Source: Acidobacteriota bacterium (GTDB lineage Bacteria; Acidobacteriota; HRBIN11). Taken from it: DNA of 8,923 bases. Positions within the stretch are counted from its first letter, which is position 1; each line of letters opens with the position of its first letter. The position numbers were made by a program, and so were the translations under genes. The notes below the pieces were generated by a model. The model made no database searches. It worked only from the letters and a program-made list of their open reading frames with translations, and was not told the DNA's origin. Positions 1 through 5,809 of the stretch are shown one piece after another. Where the stretch lies: NCBI GenBank assembly GCA_030550225.1, contig JAUQPV010000089.1:1-8923 (forward strand), in the 5' to 3' direction.

Positions 1-1215
1 GAGGAGCGCCTCCGCCGCCTCGTCCAGCGTGGCGTCGGGTCCGACGACAGGCGGCGGGCCGGTCATGACCTCATGGACGGGGCGGTCGTCGAGTCCCATC
101 GCCCGGGCCTGGTCCAGGGCTTGCCGGGTGACGAGGCCGACGACCCGGCCGTCGGCCTCGACCGGCAGGGCGTTAACCCGAAACCGGTTGATGACTTCCG
201 CCGCCTGGGCGACGGTGGCCGTCGCCGGGACCGTCCGGACGGACCGAACCATGAGGTCCCGAGCGCGAGGCTCGGCCGGGAGGCGTTCCTCGATGGCCCG
301 AATCAGGCGTTCCTTCACCTCGATGGCCGTCTTCTGTGGGATGGAAGCCGAGCCGGCGTAGGCGTGGCCGCCGCCGCCGAGTTCGGCCAGGATGGCCCCG
401 ACGTCGATGCGATGGCTTCGGGACCGTCCGATCACGTATACGTGCCGGGGCGTCTCGAGGGCGACGAACAGGACCTCGATGGGCTGTTCGTCCATGACGC
501 GATGGACGACGACAGCCAGGTCGGCGATGTACTGCAGGTGACGGATCGCCGCAAAGTGCACGGTCACGCCCCGGATAGGCAGGACCTCCAGGCGTTGTCG
601 AATCTCGCTCAGCGCCTCGGCCTGCTCCGCCTGGAGGACGACGGTCATCCAATCCCGGATCATGCGGACGTCGGCCCCCTGCGCCAGCAGGAAGGCGGCG
701 GCCTCCAGGTCAGCCGGCGTCGTCCCCACGAAGGTGAAAAAGCCGGTGTCCTCGTAAATCCCTAAGGCCATCAGGGTGGCCTCTAAGCTACTCACGGAGA
801 GGCCCCGGGCCTGAATCTCCCGGACCAGGATCGTGGTCGTCGCCCCGTAGGGAGCCATGTGGACCTCCAGGTCGGCCGGCCGGTCCTCGACCGACTCGCC
901 CTCGACGGGATGCGTGTCGTAGATGACCCACCGGATGGGTCGGCGGCGGAGGCTCTCGTACACGGGCCCGATCCGACTCGGCGTCCCGGCGTCGACGACG
1001 ATGACAGTCCGGAGGGCATCCGTCTCGATGTCCCGCCATGTATAGAAGGGCCGCGTCTGAAAGTACGGATGTTCCAGGATCCGGCGGATCGTCGCCTCAT
1101 ACGTATCCGGCAAGACCGGGACGGCCTCCGGATACAGGTACGTGACGGCCAGCATGGCGCTGAAACCGTCCAGGTCGGCGTTCATATGCGTCGTCACGAC
1201 GACTTCCGGCTTCAT
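1..1215 (-). CDS. DHH-DHHA1-CBS protein, N-terminal part (tRNA nucleotidyltransferase/poly(A) polymerase-type architecture)
   Basis: The frame is open through the left edge, giving the first 405 residues. DHH phosphoesterase motifs are clear: motif I THMNADLDG (residues 9-17, with H10, N12, D14, D16), motif II VVDAG (D75), motif III DTHP (D100-H102) and motif IV GIYEDTG (D156). A DHHA1-type glycine-rich segment, GGGGHAYAGSA, follows at 280-290. One CBS motif begins near 318 (ARDLMVRSVRTV) and a second near 380 (VHEVMTGPPPV). This order is known from long proteins with a C-terminal tRNA nucleotidyltransferase/poly(A) polymerase domain, which act in tRNA 3'-end A- or CCA-addition. That domain would lie outside the window, so the function is inferred. 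The ATG at 1215 is the first in-frame start after the upstream gene's stop; GGGAG lies about 14 nt before it, rather far. The gap to the upstream gene is 34 bp, so the two are probably co-transcribed. Oddity: motif III reads DTH instead of DHH. Confidence 0.88.
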   Translation of the reverse strand, partial: MKPEVVVTTHMNADLDGFSAMLAVTYLYPEAVPVLPDTYEATIRRILEHPYFQTRPFYTWRDIETDALRTVIVVDAGTPSRIGPVYESLRRRPIRWVIYDTHPVEGESVEDRPADLEVHMAPYGATTTILVREIQARGLSVSSLEATLMALGIYEDTGFFTFVGTTPADLEAAAFLLAQGADVRMIRDWMTVVLQAEQAEALSEIRQRLEVLPIRGVTVHFAAIRHLQYIADLAVVVHRVMDEQPIEVLFVALETPRHVYVIGRSRSHRIDVGAILAELGGGGHAYAGSASIPQKTAIEVKERLIRAIEERLPAEPRARDLMVRSVRTVPATATVAQAAEVINRFRVNALPVEADGRVVGLVTRQALDQARAMGLDDRPVHEVMTGPPPVVGPDATLDEAAEALL

Positions 1216-1249
1216 CGCAGCGATTCCGACTCCCGAGTCCTCGATGGGC

Positions 1250-1882
1250 TCACGGCGGCGGCTGGAGGAGGTAGCGGCCCGGCAGGCCCCACTCCATCTG
1301 ATAGACCAGCAAGGCCTCCTGACGACCCGGGACGGACACGGGGGGTCGGCTTCGGCCTGGCAGGTAAGTATAGACGGCCTCGTAGTACGACCGTTCGACC
1401 CAGACCGTCCCCGCTGGGGCTCGTCGGGCCAAGTCAACGGCCGTCTCCATCGCCGGCCCCCAGGCCTCGACCAAACCGCCTTGCCGTTCGAGGCACCAGA
1501 CGTCGCCGACGGCGGCCCCGACCCGAAATTCCAGCCGAGGCCGGCCCTGCATCGCTGGGACCTGCCCTTTGTGCAGAGCCAACCAATGGTAGAGGGTCCG
1601 GATCAGGCTGTCCTCATGGGGTGCCCACCAGAAGGCGTAAAGGCCGGGCAGGCGCCACAGGACGGCGTCCGGCGGGACCTGGGCCCACCACCGCTCGACG
1701 AGGTCGCCCCACCGGGCCAGAAGGTCTTGGGTCTCCGTCAGGAGGGACGCCGTCCAAAGGTCGGGGTGGTGCCAGCCGTTACCCCAGAAGACCCATACGG
1801 CGGCCGTTCGTCGAACCGGTCCCTCGAGCGCCGTCGCCGCTGGCTCGGCCGCTGGCCGTCCCCACGTCATCGGCCACCGCAT
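1250..1882 (-). CDS. Degenerate class III nucleotidyl cyclase-like protein
   Basis: This 210-residue protein is rich in tryptophan. It follows the outline of an adenylate/guanylate cyclase catalytic domain but lacks its catalytic residues. Residues 27-34 (TAAVWVFW) take the place of the first metal-binding strand. LWRLPGLYAFW (75-85) takes the place of the k-GD-afl segment. FRVGAAVGDV (119-128) matches the R-GIH-GEV strand, and AWGPAMETAVDLARRAPAGTVWV (140-162, given here in part as AWGPAMETAVDLA) matches the YxGxxVNxAARL helix and following strand. Both metal Asp positions are non-acidic, and the usual Asn and Arg of the NxxxR motif read E and D. It is therefore probably a non-catalytic sensor, scaffold or nucleotide-binding relative; this is inference from pattern, without an alignment. 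The ATG at 1882 is chosen over an in-frame start at 1984 because GAGGAGG lies just upstream, and the longer version would translate a repeat tract. The DHH-CBS gene follows after 34 bp. Confidence 0.72.
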   Translation of the reverse strand: MRWPMTWGRPAAEPAATALEGPVRRTAAVWVFWGNGWHHPDLWTASLLTETQDLLARWGDLVERWWAQVPPDAVLWRLPGLYAFWWAPHEDSLIRTLYHWLALHKGQVPAMQGRPRLEFRVGAAVGDVWCLERQGGLVEAWGPAMETAVDLARRAPAGTVWVERSYYEAVYTYLPGRSRPPVSVPGRQEALLVYQMEWGLPGRYLLQPPP

Positions 1883-2015
1883 CGCACCTCCTCGGGAGTC
1901 TGGCAATTCGGCAGGTGGGCAGATAGGCAGGTCGGCAGGTAGGGAGCCATTCGCCCAAATGACCCCCATGGCCGGCTGGCCCACCGGCCGAACTCCCGAA
2001 CTGCCGAATTCCCGA
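1883..2015. repeat. Spacer with two 8-bp word tracts (GGCAGRTN and CCGAAYTN)
   Basis: This is the 133-bp gap between the TPR-like gene and the cyclase-like gene. On the plus strand GGCAR begins at 1902, 1910, 1918, 1926 and 1934, an exact 8-bp period; the units are ggcaattc, ggcaggtg, ggcagata, ggcaggtc, ggcaggta. A second tract has CCGAW at 1988, 1996, 2004 and 2012, again exactly 8 bp apart. Between them a GGCCGG...CCGGCC inverted repeat (1970-1989, 8-nt loop) has no T-run, so I do not call it a terminator. No protein-coding signal is visible beyond the start region of the downstream gene. Confidence 0.85.
1935..1949 (-). promoter_or_regulatory. Possible sigma-54-type -24/-12 promoter
   Basis: On the minus strand TGGCTCCCTACCTGC resembles the consensus TGGCAC-N5-TTGC, with the GG and GC elements 12 bp apart as required. 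Transcription would begin about 40 nt before the cyclase-like gene at 1882. The call is weak: the TGC half lies inside an 8-bp repeat tract that contains TGC in every unit, and two consensus positions differ. It is of interest only because a sigma-54 activator gene lies upstream. Confidence 0.22.
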
Positions 2016-3227
2016 TCAGTAATTGGCCCACTCCAGGGGGATCTGCCAGCCCCTCTGAAGCCGCCGCCGGATCAGGCGGTGGAAATCGCGGACGTCAGGT
2101 CCCCGGAGGAGTTCCCGATAAATTCGTTCCGCTTCCACCGTCACGCCCCGCGTGTCGAGGACCTGGGCCAGGCTGAAGCGGGCCCAGGCGTCGAGCCAGG
2201 GCGGCCGGGCTTGGGGCATGGCCAAAAGGTGACGGAGCCATCGTTCCGCCGCTTCCCATTGGCCCATATGCATGTACCAGCGGGCCCGCCAGTAGACGGC
2301 CTCCGTCCACGTGATCTCGGGGAGCTCGGCCCCCCGGACGATGGCCCAAGCGACCCAGTCTTGCCAGAGGGCGTCGGCCTCAGCCCATCGCTCGCCGTGG
2401 ACGGCCGCCCGCAGGAGAAACAGCCGGTGGGTCAGATTCTCCGGATAGACAGCGATCAACTGTCGGCCCCACTCGAGGGCCCGGTCGTAGTCGTGCTCGT
2501 AGAACAAGTAAATGTACACCAACGTGCGGACGGCTTCCCACTGGACGACCGACGGTGTCGTCGCCGCCTGCTGAAGTCGACGCAGGCCCCGCGCCCGGTC
2601 GCCCGGCGGGATCCCCAGGATCGAACCCAACATCTGGAGGAGGCGAGGGACCGTCCCGGCAAAGTAATCGTAGTTTCCATACAAGTAGTCCATCCACGGA
2701 CAGTTGGCCCCCAGGTCCTGGAGGACGCCCAGCTCGCGATACATTCGCCCACCGGCCCGGCCAGCCTTGAAATGGTCCCCTCGGATTGCCAGCCACAGGC
2801 TCTCCAATCCGTACGAGCTGGCCCGCGCCAGGGCGACAGCCCCGACGTCGGCCCCCGAGCGCTCCATGGCCCGGACCTTCTGTCGCAGGACTCGCAGGCG
2901 ACGCTCGATCTCGTCCGTCGGCACGGGTCGGATGTAATCGTTCCATCGGATGGCGATGAGGGCGTCGACAAAGAAGGGGTAAGGGTTGTCCGGGTGAGCC
3001 TGCTCGCAGGCCGTCAGGGCCGGCCATAGTTCGGTGAACCGCATCCGGTAGAAGAGGTTGAGAGCCTGGACGGCGCACGGGGGAACCGCATCGACCAGCC
3101 GTTGGCAGAGGGTCTCGCTGGCCGGGGTGACGCCCGAAGGAGGCCCGACCGTCGGAGCCACCGCTCCGACGGCGGCCATCACCCAGGCCAGGCGCCATCT
3201 CCACATCCACCGCATGACCGTCGTCAC
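2016..3227 (-). CDS. Exported TPR-like helical repeat protein
   Basis: The product has 403 residues. The N-terminus has arginines (R6, R10, R12) followed by a hydrophobic stretch (LAWVMAAVGAVAP, 13-25), which fits a Sec signal peptide, so it probably acts in the envelope or periplasm. The rest is helical with tetratricopeptide-like segments. The clearest are near 229-262 (a YDRALEWGRQLIAVYPEN unit ends it), 275-295, 308-338 (MGQWEAAERWLRHLL) and 345-376 (LDTRGVTVEAERIYREL). A central IPPGDRARGLRRLQQAA segment (206-222) precedes them. Such proteins usually hold other proteins together; no enzymatic motif is seen. The GTG start at 3227 overlaps the stop of the sigma-54 regulator (GTGA) and has GGAG 5 nt upstream. 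An in-frame ATG at 3215 is possible but has a poorer site. The overlap suggests translational coupling with the regulator. The gene family is not one I can name. Confidence 0.85.
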   Translation of the reverse strand: MTTVMRWMWRWRLAWVMAAVGAVAPTVGPPSGVTPASETLCQRLVDAVPPCAVQALNLFYRMRFTELWPALTACEQAHPDNPYPFFVDALIAIRWNDYIRPVPTDEIERRLRVLRQKVRAMERSGADVGAVALARASSYGLESLWLAIRGDHFKAGRAGGRMYRELGVLQDLGANCPWMDYLYGNYDYFAGTVPRLLQMLGSILGIPPGDRARGLRRLQQAATTPSVVQWEAVRTLVYIYLFYEHDYDRALEWGRQLIAVYPENLTHRLFLLRAAVHGERWAEADALWQDWVAWAIVRGAELPEITWTEAVYWRARWYMHMGQWEAAERWLRHLLAMPQARPPWLDAWARFSLAQVLDTRGVTVEAERIYRELLRGPDVRDFHRLIRRRLQRGWQIPLEWANY

Positions 3228-5212
3228 AGGGGCTCCGCCGACTCGGGAGGCACGATGCCATAACGGGCCATCTTGTCATAGAGCGTCCGGCGGGAAATCC
3301 CCAGCAGACGCGCGGCCCGAGCCTTATTGCCCCGGACCCGGCGGAGGGCCTCTCGGATCGCCCAGGCTTCGAGGCGCTCCAGATTCAGGTCCTGGTCGCT
3401 CAAGACCGCCGAGATGTCTTCTCCGGTCGGCGACCGAATCCAAGGAGCCTGCTCGATGCCCCGCAGGATGTCCGGCGAGACGAGGTCGACCGTCAGGCGG
3501 CCGTGGCCCAGGGTCGCCATCCGACGGACCTCATTCTCGAGTTGGCGGACGTTGCCGGGCCAGGGATAGGCCATAAAGATTTGGATCACCTGGGGGTCTA
3601 CGTAGACTTCCGGGAGATGGAGTGTCTCCATGACCTGCCGCAGGAAATAGTCGACCAGCAGGGGGATGTCTTCCTTCCGGTCTCGGAGTGGCGGTAGGTC
3701 GACCCGGAACACGTTCAGTCGATAGTAGAGGTCCTCCCGGAAGCGGCCCTCCTGAACGTACTGCTCCAGCTTCCGGTTCGTGGCGGCCAGGACCCGGACG
3801 TTCACGCGCACCGACTGGGTGGCACCCAGGCGTCGGACCTCCCCGGTCTCGATGGCCCGCAAGAGCTTGGCCTGGAGCGCCAGGGGCATCTCCCCGATTT
3901 CGTCCAGAAACAGCGTGCCTCCGTCGGCGGCCTCCAGGAGGCCCTGGGTCGTCTGGTACGCCCCCGTGAAGGCACCCCGTTCGGCCCCGAAGAGTTCTCG
4001 CTCCATCAGGGTCTCCGGGATGGCGGCGCAGTTAACGGCGACGAACCGTTGACCCGCCCGACGGGAGGCCTCGTGAATCGAACGGGCGACGAGTTCCTTG
4101 CCCGTCCCGCTCTCACCTGTGATCAGGACCGGTAGGTCCGTATCCTTGATGAGCTCGATCATCTCGTAAATCCGTTGCATCGCCGGACTGTGGCCGATCA
4201 GGCGGTGATACCGGGCCCGATACGTCGGGTCCTTCTTCTGCCATTCAAGCTGGATCCGAAGTTTCTGGAGTTCGGCGTCGTTGGCCTGGACCTGGGCCTG
4301 CAGGAGCTGGTTCATCATCTCGAGCTGGCGGCGGGATTCTTCCAGCTCTTGATACGCCTGGGCCAGCCGGACCATGGGGGCCGCCATGGCGGCAAACAGC
4401 GTGGCCATCTCCCGGTCGTGGGCGTCAAAGGTACCCTCCAGCTTGTTGATCAGCTCGAGGGCCCCGATGGGTCGGTCGGCCCGCTCGTCTTCCCGGACGA
4501 CTAAGGGGATGCACAGGAGGGAGCGTGTCTGGTAGCCCGTCTGGGTGTCGGCCTCGGCGTAAAAATCCGGATGCGACCGGACGTCGTCGACGATAAGGAG
4601 CTTCCCGTCCAAGACGCTTCGCCAGACGATGCCCCGACCCCGGGGGACCGAGATGTGGGTCCATGTGTCCAGGATGACCTGCCCCCGGGCGTCCCGCCGG
4701 ACCGACAGGAAGGTGTCCATGGCGTTCTCTTCCTTATTGACCAGAAAGAGGCTAGCCCGTTCCGCCTGCAAGAGCTCGGTCGCCTTCTGGGTGATCGAGA
4801 AAAGGACTTGCTGGAAGTCCTGCATCTTCAGGATGGCCTGGGCCAGCTCCAAGAGCACGGGCAGGATCTCCCCCGGGGGCACGCCCCGAGGCGCCTGGAG
4901 GTCCTCCTGCCACTGGACGAGCCAAGCCAGGAGGGGCGTCCAGCAGGTCGGTGGGACGTCGACGTCCGGCGGGATCCACATGAAGGCGACCCGCAAGCCG
5001 GGCCACCGGGCCGCGATGAGATGCCCCCCGGCGATCGTCTCCCGGCCACAGGCCGGATACAGGGGCCACCGTTCCAAGGGGTAGCTCCGAAAGTGCTGAG
5101 CGATCGTCTGCTCCAGTCGTTTCTCCGACGGTAGGACCAGCCACGTGACCCCACGCTCCGTGAAGACCCCGCCGATCCATTGGGGCACGGGCCCAAGACC
5201 CACGGCGCTCAT
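3224..5212 (-). CDS. Sigma-54-dependent transcriptional activator with GAF sensor domain
   Basis: This 662-residue bacterial enhancer-binding protein should hydrolyse ATP to open sigma-54 RNA polymerase promoters. Order of parts: residues 1-110, a domain I do not recognise (no receiver Asp); a GAF domain at about 115-285, for an unknown small ligand; a helical, Q/E/L-rich linker at about 285-325, likely coiled coil; and the AAA+ domain at about 337-565. The AAA+ domain has Walker A GESGTGKE (366-373), the sigma-54-contacting loop GAFTGA (413-418), Walker B GGTLFLDE (431-438), an arginine segment FREDLYYRLN (491-500) and WPGNVRQLEN (551-560). A C-terminal Fis-type helix-turn-helix (about 610-652, with NKARAARLLGISRRTLYDK) binds DNA. 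All key residues appear intact. The ATG at 5212 has GAGGT 6 nt upstream. The stop overlaps the GTG of the TPR-like gene, so that protein may be a partner. Its targets are unknown. Confidence 0.95.
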   Translation of the reverse strand: MSAVGLGPVPQWIGGVFTERGVTWLVLPSEKRLEQTIAQHFRSYPLERWPLYPACGRETIAGGHLIAARWPGLRVAFMWIPPDVDVPPTCWTPLLAWLVQWQEDLQAPRGVPPGEILPVLLELAQAILKMQDFQQVLFSITQKATELLQAERASLFLVNKEENAMDTFLSVRRDARGQVILDTWTHISVPRGRGIVWRSVLDGKLLIVDDVRSHPDFYAEADTQTGYQTRSLLCIPLVVREDERADRPIGALELINKLEGTFDAHDREMATLFAAMAAPMVRLAQAYQELEESRRQLEMMNQLLQAQVQANDAELQKLRIQLEWQKKDPTYRARYHRLIGHSPAMQRIYEMIELIKDTDLPVLITGESGTGKELVARSIHEASRRAGQRFVAVNCAAIPETLMERELFGAERGAFTGAYQTTQGLLEAADGGTLFLDEIGEMPLALQAKLLRAIETGEVRRLGATQSVRVNVRVLAATNRKLEQYVQEGRFREDLYYRLNVFRVDLPPLRDRKEDIPLLVDYFLRQVMETLHLPEVYVDPQVIQIFMAYPWPGNVRQLENEVRRMATLGHGRLTVDLVSPDILRGIEQAPWIRSPTGEDISAVLSDQDLNLERLEAWAIREALRRVRGNKARAARLLGISRRTLYDKMARYGIVPPESAEPL

Positions 5213-5343
5213 CGTTCGACCTCACTGGAAGATCCCAGACATAGACTACAGACCCCAGACCTGTCTCGGGAGACTCAAAACGAGGCAATTCGGTTTGTTC
5301 AGGCAAGTCCGTGGTCCATCGTCTACGGTCTGGGGTAACCCCT
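5213..5343. repeat. Spacer with two opposed GGTCT/AGACC 7-bp word tracts
   Basis: This is the 131-bp gap between xseB and the sigma-54 regulator. AGAC begins at 5237, 5243, 5250 and 5257, and again at 5271. In the opposite orientation GTCY begins at 5307, 5314, 5321 and 5328, an exact 7-bp period. The arms CCCCAGACC (5254-5262) and GGTCTGGGG (5327-5335) are perfect inverted copies flanking about 64 bp. The 10-mer ggcaattcgg at 5284-5293 recurs at 1902-1911. The last bases before 5212 hold the regulator's ribosome-binding site. No convincing sigma-70 promoter is seen. Confidence 0.85.
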
Positions 5344-5556
5344 TCATCCTTCGGATTCCCCGCTCGTGGGGGACGTCGCCTGCAGGCGCTCGATCCGCCG
5401 CCGGGCTTCCTGAAGCTTCTGTTCACAAAATTCCGACAGCCGCTTCCCTTCCTCGTAAAGGTCCAGCATCTTCTCCAGAGGGAGATTCCCGCTTTCCAAC
5501 TGCTGGACGATCTTCCGCAGGCGTTCCAAGGCCGCCTCAAAGGTCAGTTCCTCCAT
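5344..5556 (-). CDS. xseB: Exodeoxyribonuclease VII small subunit
   Basis: The product has 70 residues, the usual size for XseB. The core FEAALERLRKIVQQLESGNLPLEKMLDLYEEG (residues 6-37; recognisable as FEAALERL...LESGNLPLE...YEEG) is the family signature. It continues into a helical tail (KLQEARRRIERL) and a short polar C-terminus. Several XseB copies bind the C-terminal part of XseA and are needed for degradation of single-stranded DNA into oligonucleotides, in both directions and without metal, in the cytoplasm. The ATG at 5556 is preferred over an in-frame upstream start at 5619 because AGGAGGG lies just upstream and the 70-residue length fits the family. xseA is on the same strand but 253 bp upstream, an unusually wide gap for this pair. 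Confidence 0.96.
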   Translation of the reverse strand: MEELTFEAALERLRKIVQQLESGNLPLEKMLDLYEEGKRLSEFCEQKLQEARRRIERLQATSPTSGESEG

Positions 5557-5809
5557 CCCGACCCTCCTAAGACTTACGCAGTGGCCGGCGCCTCCCCCTG
5601 TGTCCACAAATGGGCGCACCGCGAACGGCGAATGGCGAACGGGGAATTGGGCTTCCCCGATTCGCTATCGCCATTCGTCGATGGAGGCCGCCGGGAGGAC
5701 GCCCGGCGGCCCGAAGACCCCCCATGGCCGGTGGGCGACCGAAACGCGCCCATCGGGTATACCCGGTCCCCCTATAGGTCTACGGTCTATGGTCTACGGT
5801 CTGTGATCT
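5557..5809. repeat. Hairpin-rich xseA-xseB spacer with GCGAAYG and GGTCTAY word tracts
   Basis: GCGAA begins at 5621, 5628 and 5635, and GGGAA at 5642 keeps the 7-bp register. GTCT begins at 5778, 5785, 5792 and 5799, exactly 7 bp apart. The GCGAAYG tract forms the left arm of an inverted repeat (5629-5677, six-base loop TTGGGC), whose right arm carries about 7 extra bases. A perfect 9-bp stem follows (GCCGCCGGG 5687-5695, CCCGGCGGC 5702-5710, six-base loop). Next comes an 8-bp stem with one G-T pair (5730-5737 with 5747-5754), then the 12-bp palindrome CGGGTATACCCG (5754-5765). No open frame in the spacer has a credible start site or recognisable protein. The last part before 5557 contains the xseB ribosome-binding site. 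Confidence 0.85.
5754..5765. promoter_or_regulatory. 12-bp perfect palindrome (operator-like)
   Basis: CGGGTATACCCG is a perfect palindrome in the xseA-xseB spacer, next to the GGTCTAY tract. It could be a dimer-binding site or a chance product of this structured spacer. No matching regulator can be named. Confidence 0.25.

Noticed and set aside
859..1926. A long plus-strand open frame across the DHH-CBS and cyclase-like genes
   Set aside because: Arg/Pro/Gly-rich low-complexity product with no domain; it is antisense to two genes with clear motifs or a good start site. Long antisense frames are expected at this GC content.
1883..1984. Upstream extension of the cyclase-like protein to a start at 1984
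   Set aside because: It would translate the GGCAGRTN repeat tract, while a strong GAGGAGG site sits before the ATG at 1882.
1970..1989. GGCCGG...CCGGCC hairpin as a terminator of the TPR-like gene
   Set aside because: Six-base stem with no T-run on the minus strand.
1959..3029. A long plus-strand open frame opposite the TPR-like gene
   Set aside because: No recognisable domain, and its start lies in a repeat spacer; the minus-strand product has a signal peptide and helical repeats.
2380..3279. A minus-strand frame overlapping the TPR-like gene out of phase
   Set aside because: Pro/Gly/Arg-rich frame-shifted reading of the same bases, with no motif.
5311..5326. TGGACCACGGACTTGC-like sigma-54 promoter, minus strand, before the regulator gene
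   Set aside because: The GG-to-GC spacing is one base too long.
4752..5540. A minus-strand frame spanning the xseB-regulator gap
   Set aside because: It is out of phase with both XseB and the regulator, which have clear family signatures and ribosome-binding sites.
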